A stretch of 6,375 bases of DNA, from assembly GCA_030671465.1 (NCBI GenBank), contig DAOVIP010000117.1, positions 1-6,375 of the forward strand, read 5' to 3'. The notes under the pieces were generated by a model. That model did not search any database, was not told the origin of the DNA, and worked only from the letters and a program-made list of their open reading frames with translations. Origin of the DNA: Candidatus Aminicenantota bacterium. GTDB taxonomy: Bacteria > Acidobacteriota > Aminicenantia > UBA2199. The translations under genes and the position numbers were made by a program. Of the stretch, positions 1-5,994 are shown in pieces. How positions within the stretch are numbered: the stretch's first letter is position 1; each line of letters starts with the position of its first letter.

Positions 1-2793
1 GTGGCCCGGTGTTTTGAGAATTCACTGACCCAGCATATGAAAATCTTTGATTATAGACCCACGGAAAAAATTACAGTTGTTCTTCATGATTTTTCTGATT
101 TTGGAAATGCCGGAACCTCAGCAATACCCAACAACCGGATGTTTGTTTCCATCGCTCCCTTTAACTATGTTTTTGAGATCATACTGGGAAACGAGCGGAT
201 GAATTGGATGATGAATCACGAACTGGTTCATGTGCTGGCCAGCGATCAGGCCACCAAATCGGACAAATTTTTCCGCAGAATATTTTTTGGAAAAGTAGCA
301 CCCACAGCAGATAATCCATTGTCGTTATTGTACGGTTATTTAACTTCACCCCGGGATTTTGCCCCCAGATGGTTTCACGAAGGAATTGCGGTATTCATGG
401 AGACCTGGATGACCGGCGGAATGGGGAGGGCGCTGGGAGCCTACGATGAAATGGCCTTTAGAAGCTTGATTCATGAGCAGGTGGATTTATACGACATGGT
501 GGGATTGCAGTCCGAAGCCACCAAGAAAAATTTTCAGGTGGGTGTGAATGCCTATCTATACGGCACCCGGTTTTTCAGTTATCTGGCCAACCGATATGGT
601 CCCGAAAGTGTCATCAAATGGGTTTCGCGATCCAGGGATAGCAAGGCCTACTTTTCCAGGCAGTTTAAAAAAACCTATGGCTTATCCCTGAATGAAGCCT
701 GGTCGGAATGGATCCAGTGGGAAAAGCAATATCAGTTAAAAAACCTGCAGCGGCTTGGACAGGTCCCCTACTCCTCTCAGAAGGTGATTACCGAAAAGCG
801 TTTGGGGTATGTATCCAGGGCATTTTATGATACCAGGGAGGAGAAAATCTATGTTGGGGTGAACTACCCGGGCCAGGTGGCCCATATAGCTACCATGAAT
901 ATTCGTTCAGGGAAAATGAAGACGGTTTGTAACCTCAAGGGGCCGGACCTTTTCTTTGTGACCTCACTGGCCTATGACCCTGATTCAGCCATCCTTTTCT
1001 ATACCACTGATAATAACTACTGGCGTGATTTGAAAAAAGTAGATCTGAAAAACAAGCGGTCAACCGTACTGATGAAAGATTGCCGGGTGGGCGACCTGGC
1101 CTTTAATCGGACCGATCGATCCCTCTGGGGGGTTCGGCATTATCTGGGCATCTCCACCCTGGTACGAATTCCCTATCCCTATCGGGAGTGGAATCAGATG
1201 TTTTCCTGGCCTTATGGAATTGATCTTTATGATATTGATATCTCGCCGGACGGAAAAATGATTATCGGAGCGCTTACCAGTGTGTCTGGAAAACAGTTAT
1301 TGATTAAAATGGATACCCAAACCATGATGGACGGAGAACCTGCATATGAAACCCTTTACGATTTTGGCAATTTTTCCCCGGCCAATTTTGTTTTTTCCCC
1401 GGACGGAAAACATCTTTGGGGTTCCTCTTACTATTCCGGAGTATCCAATATTTACCGTTATGACCTGGATAAAGATGATATTCACATTATCAGTAATTGT
1501 GAAACCGGTTTGTTCAGACCGGTCCCGATTTCAGATGAATCGGTGCTGGCCTTTCGTTACACTTCAAACGGCTTTATCCCGGTTATCATTGAAAACAAAC
1601 CCCTTGAAATCGTAAAATCCATTCAATTTCTGGGCCAAACCGTTTTGGACAACCATCCTCAGCTCAAGGATTGGCAGGCGCCAGCACCTTCGATAGTAGA
1701 CCTGGAGTCCCACACCACCTATAGAGGCAAATATCATATTCTGAAGGACTTTAAATTCAGATCTATATACCCGGTTGTTGAAGGGTACAAGAATTACCTG
1801 GCCTATGGTGTCCGTTTCAATCTCTCTGACTCTATCCCCCTGAATACCCTGGATTTTACCGTTTCTTACACTCCGGATGCGGATCTTACTCAGGATGAAC
1901 GATGGCATCTCGGTTTCAATCTGGGGATTTCCAACTGGAAATTAAGTGCCTCCCATAACAAAGCTGATTTTTATGATCTGTTTGGCCCCACCAAAACCAG
2001 CCGTAAGGGAAATTCAATAGAATTGCTGTATCAAAAAAGTCTAATATTTGATGAACCCAGAGTTTTGGACCTGGGAGTTAAACTGGCCGGATATTTTGGC
2101 CTGGAACAGATGCCCGAATTTCAAAATGTTGAAACCACTTTTGGTGACTTCTATTACTTGAGTTTAAATCTCAGCTACAAAAATTTGCGGGCATCCCTGG
2201 GAGCAGTGGATTATGAAAAGGGATTCTTATGGGAAACCTACCTGACAGGATTCTATGCCGACAACCGGTTTTTTCCACGGGTATATACCAATCTCGATCT
2301 GGGTTTGCCCCTGCCCCTTCACCATTCTGCTATATGGTTGAGGGGTTCCCTGGGGTATGCTTGGGGAGATCGGGAAGAACCGTTTGCCAATTTTTATTTC
2401 GGAGGTTTTGGCAACAACTGGGTTGACCATCAGGATTTCAGTCGGTACCGAAAATATTACAGTTTTCCGGGTATTGACCTGAATGGTGTCGGGGGAACCA
2501 ACTATGGCAAATTGATGTTGGAATGGACGCTTCCACCCATCTTGTTCAGGCGGTTGGGTTTTTCATCCTTTTATACCAACTGGGCCTCCATTTCAGTTTT
2601 TTCAACCGCTTTAATGATCAATATGGATGATGATGCTTATCGGAGGGAATTGCTGGATATCGGTCTTCAAATTGATATTCGTTTCATGATTCTATCAAAT
2701 CATCAGATCACTCTTTCTCTGGGTTATGCCCGGGCTTTTGAAGCGGATCAGGATAATACGGATGAGTGGATGATATCGTTGAAAATTCTTTAG
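1..2793 (+). CDS. Peptidase MA-like / TolB-like propeller / outer-membrane beta-barrel protein (5' partial)
   Basis: This is a large envelope protein, open at the left edge: the GTG at position 1 is probably an internal Val codon, and the expected signal peptide would lie upstream. Three parts are visible over 930 residues. Residues about 20-245 form a gluzincin-like metallopeptidase domain, with HELVH at 73-77 (zinc ligands H73 and H77, catalytic E74) and a downstream WFHEGIA at 124-130 whose E127 fits the third zinc ligand, as in the peptidase MA-like families. Residues about 265-560 look like a TolB/WD40-type beta-propeller, with SPDGK motifs at 415-419 and 466-470. Residues about 600-930 are alternating amphipathic strands typical of an outer-membrane barrel. 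FGGFGNN (from about 800), GGTN (831-834) and EWTLPP (841-846) recall the Omp85/surface-antigen fold. The peptidase would face the periplasm or the surface; its substrate is unknown. The stop is 7 bp before the PrsW-like gene, which suggests an operon. Confidence is high for the peptidase motifs, fair for the propeller and moderate for the barrel class. Confidence 0.75.
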   Translation: MARCFENSLTQHMKIFDYRPTEKITVVLHDFSDFGNAGTSAIPNNRMFVSIAPFNYVFEIILGNERMNWMMNHELVHVLASDQATKSDKFFRRIFFGKVAPTADNPLSLLYGYLTSPRDFAPRWFHEGIAVFMETWMTGGMGRALGAYDEMAFRSLIHEQVDLYDMVGLQSEATKKNFQVGVNAYLYGTRFFSYLANRYGPESVIKWVSRSRDSKAYFSRQFKKTYGLSLNEAWSEWIQWEKQYQLKNLQRLGQVPYSSQKVITEKRLGYVSRAFYDTREEKIYVGVNYPGQVAHIATMNIRSGKMKTVCNLKGPDLFFVTSLAYDPDSAILFYTTDNNYWRDLKKVDLKNKRSTVLMKDCRVGDLAFNRTDRSLWGVRHYLGISTLVRIPYPYREWNQMFSWPYGIDLYDIDISPDGKMIIGALTSVSGKQLLIKMDTQTMMDGEPAYETLYDFGNFSPANFVFSPDGKHLWGSSYYSGVSNIYRYDLDKDDIHIISNCETGLFRPVPISDESVLAFRYTSNGFIPVIIENKPLEIVKSIQFLGQTVLDNHPQLKDWQAPAPSIVDLESHTTYRGKYHILKDFKFRSIYPVVEGYKNYLAYGVRFNLSDSIPLNTLDFTVSYTPDADLTQDERWHLGFNLGISNWKLSASHNKADFYDLFGPTKTSRKGNSIELLYQKSLIFDEPRVLDLGVKLAGYFGLEQMPEFQNVETTFGDFYYLSLNLSYKNLRASLGAVDYEKGFLWETYLTGFYADNRFFPRVYTNLDLGLPLPLHHSAIWLRGSLGYAWGDREEPFANFYFGGFGNNWVDHQDFSRYRKYYSFPGIDLNGVGGTNYGKLMLEWTLPPILFRRLGFSSFYTNWASISVFSTALMINMDDDAYRRELLDIGLQIDIRFMILSNHQITLSLGYARAFEADQDNTDEWMISLKIL

Positions 2794-2800
2794 CAAGCCG

Positions 2801-3853
2801 GTGACCATGCTGGTGGTTGTGAAGGTTATTGTCAGTTTATTACCGGTTTTTGCCTTTTTGATTACCCTGATTTTTCTGGACAGTTACAAACTGTTGAAGT
2901 TACGTTCCGTATTGGTGGCCATTGGAGTGGGTGGTCTGGTTGCGGTTTTTTGCCTGATCTTAAACGGATTCCTGTTGAGGATATTTCAAATCAGCCTGCT
3001 TCAATTCAGCCGTTACCTGGCGCCGGTTCTGGAAGAGTTTTTCAAAGCACTCTACCTTCTTTATTTGCTCAAGACCAAGCGAATTGGATTCATGGTCGAT
3101 GCAGCGATCTTTGGGTTTTCCATCGGTGCCGGATTTGCAGCAGTTGAAAACATTCATTATCTCTATACCCTGGGAGATCCCAATCTTTTGCTTTGGATCA
3201 TACGGGGATTCGGCACGGCCATCATGCATGGTGGAACGACTGCAATCGTGGGGATTTTTTCTAAAAATTTTATAGAACGTCGACAGGAGGAAAAACTCTA
3301 TCACTACTTACCCGGGCTGGGAATAGCCATGGCTATCCATTCTGTTTTCAACCATTTCCTGCTTAACCCATTGATCTCGACCCTAGTGATTTTAATCATT
3401 CTGCCGCTGGTCCTCATTATTGTCTTTGAACGCAGCGAAAAGTTGCTTCAAAAGTGGCTGGATGTGGGATTCGTATCTGATGTGGAATTACTTCAGATGA
3501 TCCGGTCCGGGACAGTACTGGAATCCAGGATCGGTCAATATCTGGTTTCCCTGAAAAACCGGGTGCCTGGAGAGGTTCTGGCAGACATGTTGTGTTATCT
3601 GCAGATTTCAGTGGAACTGGCCCTGAAGGCAAAAGGTACACTGTTGATGCATGAGGCCGGTTTCAAAGCGGCTCAGGATGATGCAGTAAAAAATAAACTC
3701 ATGGAATTGAAGCAACTTGAACTGAATATCGGTAAAACCGGAAAACGGATCCTGGCCCCGTTTCTGCATGTGAAGAGTCAGGATTTATGGCAAATCCATA
3801 TGCTGGAGGGGCATGCCCATTCCGGATACAATATTTTGAAAAGGCGCAGGTAA
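2801..3853 (+). CDS. PrsW-family intramembrane metalloprotease with C-terminal extension
   Basis: This is a polytopic inner-membrane protein of 350 residues. About seven hydrophobic segments are visible, roughly at 6-26, 36-59, 73-90, 98-119, 129-150, 168-188 and 190-209. The PrsW hallmarks sit in the membrane core: LEEFFK at 77-82 (E78, E79, K82), GFAAVEN at 111-117 (E116), IMHGG with H143, and AIHSVFNH at 178-185 (H180, N184). In this family such residues are the presumed metal-binding and catalytic set; Bacillus PrsW makes the site-1 cut in the anti-sigma factor RsiW. After the last membrane segment, residues about 210-350 form a charged, mostly helical soluble tail that I do not recognise. 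The start is ambiguous: GTG 2801 or ATG 2807, neither with a clear Shine-Dalgarno. An in-frame stop at 2780-2782 rules out a much longer N-terminus. The 7-bp gap from the preceding gene suggests translational coupling. No anti-sigma substrate gene is visible beside it, so its target is unknown. Confidence 0.85.
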   Translation: MTMLVVVKVIVSLLPVFAFLITLIFLDSYKLLKLRSVLVAIGVGGLVAVFCLILNGFLLRIFQISLLQFSRYLAPVLEEFFKALYLLYLLKTKRIGFMVDAAIFGFSIGAGFAAVENIHYLYTLGDPNLLLWIIRGFGTAIMHGGTTAIVGIFSKNFIERRQEEKLYHYLPGLGIAMAIHSVFNHFLLNPLISTLVILIILPLVLIIVFERSEKLLQKWLDVGFVSDVELLQMIRSGTVLESRIGQYLVSLKNRVPGEVLADMLCYLQISVELALKAKGTLLMHEAGFKAAQDDAVKNKLMELKQLELNIGKTGKRILAPFLHVKSQDLWQIHMLEGHAHSGYNILKRRR

Positions 3854-3900
3854 ATGGTTTGGTGAGAGTTGGGTAGGTGACAGGATTGCAGGATATGGAT

Positions 3901-3929
3901 TTGACATGTAAAAAGACCGGTGATATAAA
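3901..3929 (+). promoter_or_regulatory. Near-consensus sigma70-type promoter for the phosphatase gene
   Basis: A TTGACA -35 box at 3901-3906 (6/6) is separated by exactly 17 bp from TATAAA at 3924-3929 (5/6 to TATAAT). A TG at 3921-3922 sits one base upstream of the -10, giving the extended -10 pattern. It lies in the 116-bp gap between the PrsW-like gene and the phosphatase gene. The predicted transcript start is near 3936, giving a 5' leader of about 34 nt. The match suggests strong housekeeping transcription independent of the upstream genes. The assignment rests on sequence match alone. Confidence 0.75.
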
Positions 3930-3958
3930 TATAAAAGGGTAAAAGGATTTTTTATTTT

Positions 3959-3964
3959 AAAGGA
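3959..3964 (+). promoter_or_regulatory. Ribosome binding site of the phosphatase gene
   Basis: AAAGGA lies 5 nt before the ATG at 3970 and fixes that start. It contrasts with the PrsW-like and kinase genes, which have no recognisable Shine-Dalgarno. Confidence 0.7.
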
Positions 3965-3969
3965 AAAAA

Positions 3970-5274
3970 ATGAATCCCGGAAAAGATATCATCCAGATCC
4001 AGAAATTGCAAGGGGAAATCAATCAATTACGCCGGGCAGTTGAAGAATTGTCGATGCTGAATGAGATTGCCGTAGCCATCAGTTCAACCTTATCACTGGA
4101 CCGTATTCTGGGCCTGATCATTCAAAAATGCCTGAAGCATCTGGAAGTGGAGCAGGGAGCCATTATGCTGCTGGATGAAAAAACAGAAGAGAAGCCCTTT
4201 CAAACTGTGGCCCGGAGGGGGGATACCATATCACTCCAGTTGCCCTACCGTTTGGATTCTCAGCTATCGGGCTGGATGTTAAAAAACCGGAAAGCATTGA
4301 TTATCAATGGTTTTCAGGAGGATAATCGGTTTTTAAAACGGGGAAAAGAGACTTTTTCCATCCAATCTTTGCTGGTGGTTCCTTTAAAGCAAAAAGGGCG
4401 AATGATCGGATTGATTGCCCTGTTCAATTCCCAATCTGATCTGGGCTTTACCCAGAAGGATAGCCGTTTACTGGAAATTATTGCCACCCAATCAGCCCAG
4501 GTCATTGAGAATGCCCGTTTGCTGGAAGAGGAACAGGCTCTGATTCGTATGCAGGAGGAAATGAGACTGGCTTATGAGATTCAGATGAATCTGCTTCCCA
4601 CCCAGGCTCCGGTGGTTGATGGGTATGATATTGCCGGCAAGAGCATTCCAGCTAAAGATGTGGGCGGCGATTACTTTGACTTTATTCCCATGAACAACCA
4701 TCAGCTGGCTTTTTGTCTCGGTGATGTGTCGGGCAAGGGAATGCCGGCAGCATTGTTGATGGCCAATCTTCAGGCAGCCATCCGGAGCCAAACCTTGTTG
4801 AATGTCTCCTCCAGTGCCTGTCTTGAACATTCCAACCTTCATATGTTCCAGAATTCCGGACCGGAAAAATTTGCCACCCTTTTCTATGGGATTTTGGATG
4901 TGAAGTCCCATCAATTGAGGTATTCCAATGCGGGTCATAATTACCCGATTTTATTTACCAGTGAGAAAAGTCCATTCTGTCTGGAATCAGATGGTATTGT
5001 GCTGGGATGCCTGGAGTCATTTTGCTTTCATGAGGAGCAAATATCATTGTCTCCGGGTAATCTTTTCATCCTGTATTCAGATGGAATCACCGAAGCATTT
5101 AATAGCCGTGAAGAGGAATTCGGTGAGGAAAAGTTGATTGAAGTGATTGAAGAGATTCGCGAAGATTCGGCCCAGAATATTTTGGAAAAAATTTTACATG
5201 CGGTTCGGCTGCATACCGGTGATTCGACCCAGGATGACGATATAACCCTGGTTGTCATCAAAAGAAATATCTAG
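3970..5274 (+). CDS. GAF-domain PP2C-type (SpoIIE/RsbU-like) serine phosphatase
   Basis: This 434-residue protein has no signal peptide or membrane segment, so it is cytoplasmic. Residues about 5-35 are a predicted coiled coil, and 36-185 are a GAF sensor domain (hydrophobic core with LLVVPLK at 134-140 and IGLIALFN at 146-153). Residues 180-212 are a Glu-rich signalling helix running into the EIQMNLLP segment at 203-210, typical of the linker before SpoIIE-type phosphatase domains. The phosphatase domain spans 215-434 with its motifs intact: DVGGDYFDF (230-238, D230 and D234), GDVSGKGMPAA (251-261, D252), NAGHNYP (320-326), YSDGITEA (369-376, D371) and DDDITLVV (422-429). These acidic residues bind the Mn/Mg ions in the family. 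Such enzymes dephosphorylate a STAS-domain antagonist on Ser/Thr, and one is encoded convergently just downstream. The GAF ligand cannot be read from the sequence. The gene has its own promoter and a good Shine-Dalgarno. Confidence 0.95.
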   Translation: MNPGKDIIQIQKLQGEINQLRRAVEELSMLNEIAVAISSTLSLDRILGLIIQKCLKHLEVEQGAIMLLDEKTEEKPFQTVARRGDTISLQLPYRLDSQLSGWMLKNRKALIINGFQEDNRFLKRGKETFSIQSLLVVPLKQKGRMIGLIALFNSQSDLGFTQKDSRLLEIIATQSAQVIENARLLEEEQALIRMQEEMRLAYEIQMNLLPTQAPVVDGYDIAGKSIPAKDVGGDYFDFIPMNNHQLAFCLGDVSGKGMPAALLMANLQAAIRSQTLLNVSSSACLEHSNLHMFQNSGPEKFATLFYGILDVKSHQLRYSNAGHNYPILFTSEKSPFCLESDGIVLGCLESFCFHEEQISLSPGNLFILYSDGITEAFNSREEEFGEEKLIEVIEEIREDSAQNILEKILHAVRLHTGDSTQDDDITLVVIKRNI

Positions 5275-5378
5275 GCGTTGTTAATTATTGAGGGTTTAAT
5301 ATATAAAGGAAATGTTCTGAATTTTGGTATAAATTTCTATTTGATCAGATTAAAAATAAATTAAGATAATTTAAAATT

Positions 5379-5717
5379 CTATCCAAAACTACTGATTGCT
5401 TTCTCCTCATCTTCAAAGCATTCAAATACGGTAATGAGTTTGGTGATAGTCATCAAATCCTTTACCCGGCTGGTTAAATTGAGTATTTTTACCGTGCCGT
5501 CGATTTTTTTGATGGAGGTGAAAGATCTGACGATTTCGCCCAATCCGGTAGAATCCAAATAGGGCACATCGGCAAAGTTCAATACCACTTTGGTTTCATT
5601 CTCTTTAACCAGGTTGTTGATGGCGACACGTATTACGGTAATGGCATCTCCGGTCAGTATTTTCCCCTGTAGATCCAAAATCACTACCCCGCTTTTTTTT
5701 CTTCTCTCAATTTTCAT
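5379..5717 (-). CDS. STAS-domain anti-sigma-factor antagonist (RsbV/SpoIIAA-like)
   Basis: This is a complete single-domain STAS protein of 112 residues, the usual size for SpoIIAA/RsbV/BldG-type antagonists. The pattern is typical: an N-terminal strand pair (VVILDLQGKILTG, 11-23), the strand KVVLNFADVPYLDS, then the conserved DSTGLGE at 55-61. S56 is the expected phosphorylated serine, with T57 next to it. The C-terminal strand VKILNLTSRVKDLM (76-89) and final helices follow. In partner switching the unphosphorylated form binds an anti-sigma kinase and frees the sigma factor; phosphorylation turns it off. The likely reactivating enzyme is the PP2C-type phosphatase, whose 3' end faces this gene across 104 bp. 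No RsbW-like kinase is in the window, so the downstream target could be a sigma factor or another effector. The start is fixed by a strong Shine-Dalgarno six bases upstream. Confidence 0.95.
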   Translation of the reverse strand: MKIERRKKSGVVILDLQGKILTGDAITVIRVAINNLVKENETKVVLNFADVPYLDSTGLGEIVRSFTSIKKIDGTVKILNLTSRVKDLMTITKLITVFECFEDEEKAISSFG

Positions 5718-5723
5718 AAAACA

Positions 5724-5730
5724 TCTCCTT
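5724..5730 (-). promoter_or_regulatory. Ribosome binding site of the STAS gene
   Basis: Read on the minus strand, AAGGAGA lies 6 nt before the ATG (5717-5715). It is close to a perfect anti-Shine-Dalgarno match and implies efficient translation. Confidence 0.85.
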
Positions 5731-5750
5731 TTTAAGGTTGTTCAATTTAT

Positions 5751-5779
5751 ATTATATTTAATAAAAAAATTCAAGTGAA
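5751..5779 (-). promoter_or_regulatory. Candidate sigma70-type promoter for the STAS gene
   Basis: On the minus strand, TTCACT (5779-5774, 4/6 to TTGACA) is followed after 17 bp by a perfect TATAAT at 5756-5751. The predicted start, near 5744, would give a leader of roughly 27 nt containing the strong Shine-Dalgarno. The surrounding DNA is very AT-rich, so chance matches are easier here. The spacing and perfect -10 still make this the best candidate. Confidence 0.55.
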
Positions 5780-5831
5780 TTCTATAAAAAGGTTAAAAAT
5801 TTAAAGCAACCTGATTGACCTGAAATATGAA

Positions 5832-5862
5832 TTGAAAAAAAAGTTGATTTTTGTTATATAAT
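5832..5862 (+). promoter_or_regulatory. Weak candidate promoter for the kinase gene
   Basis: TTGAAA at 5832-5837 (5/6 to the -35 consensus) is followed by a perfect TATAAT at 5857-5862, but the 19-bp spacer is longer than ideal. A transcript starting near 5869 would have a leader of about 125 nt before the kinase ATG. It points away from the STAS promoter, so the 277-bp gap would be a divergent control region. The AT-rich context weakens the call. Confidence 0.35.
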
Positions 5863-5893
5863 CTAGTGAATAGTAACTGGTTGCTGGTCAAAA

Positions 5894-5992
5894 ATGAAAG
5901 GAATGCTTGGATTTTCGGGGTTTGGATTTCGGGAATCGGAAGTCGTAGGTTCTACTCTACCTTTACCTATACCTGAGATCTTGATAGATTAA
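5894..5992 (+). other. Possible 32-codon leader ORF upstream of the kinase
   Basis: An ATG at 5894 opens 32 codons ending with TAA at 5990-5992, two bases before the kinase ATG at 5995. The predicted peptide begins MKGMLGFSGFGF and ends in a Pro-rich stretch (LPLPIPEILID). There is no Shine-Dalgarno before 5894, and much of it is encoded by the degenerate repeat stretch, so it may be a chance ORF. If translated, its stop position would suit translational coupling to the kinase, which also lacks a Shine-Dalgarno. I do not recognise the peptide. Confidence 0.2.
5907..5974 (+). repeat. Degenerate short-repeat stretch in the kinase leader
   Basis: TTGGATTTTCGGGG (5907-5920) is followed 15 bp later by the near copy TTGGATTTCGGG (5922-5933), which trails into TCGGAA-like units. 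TACCT then occurs three times at exact 6-bp spacing (5958, 5964, 5970). Composition differs from the surrounding AT-rich gap. It may be decayed tandem-repeat DNA or a set of binding sites; the sequence alone does not decide. Confidence 0.4.
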
Positions 5993-5994
5993 AA

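Noticed and set aside
1..3. GTG as the true start of the first gene
   Set aside because: It sits exactly at the window edge, has no upstream sequence to judge, and the protein lacks the signal peptide expected for an outer-membrane barrel. Treated as a 5' truncation.
1564..1908. 114-codon minus-strand ORF inside the peptidase-barrel gene
   Set aside because: It is antisense to a gene with clear domain motifs, has no recognisable domain and no Shine-Dalgarno; a coding shadow.
2960..3304. 114-codon minus-strand ORF inside the PrsW-like gene
   Set aside because: It is antisense to the conserved membrane motifs, with no ribosome site or recognisable protein.
4492..4938. 148-codon minus-strand ORF inside the phosphatase gene
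   Set aside because: It overlaps the intact catalytic motifs of the PP2C domain in antisense. The translated sequence has no family resemblance.
5357..5373. 7-bp AT-only inverted repeat (TAAATTA/TAATTTA, 3-nt loop) between the convergent genes, considered as a bidirectional terminator
   Set aside because: The stem has no GC pair and no clear T-tract follows on either strand. I see no convincing terminator in 5275-5378.
5590..5778. 62-codon plus-strand ORF overlapping the STAS gene
   Set aside because: It is mostly antisense to the STAS domain. Its tail is AT-rich intergenic translation.
5815..5820. TTGACC as a -35 box for the kinase gene
   Set aside because: No -10-like hexamer occurs 16-18 bp downstream; the TTGAAA/TATAAT pair at 5832-5862 fits better.
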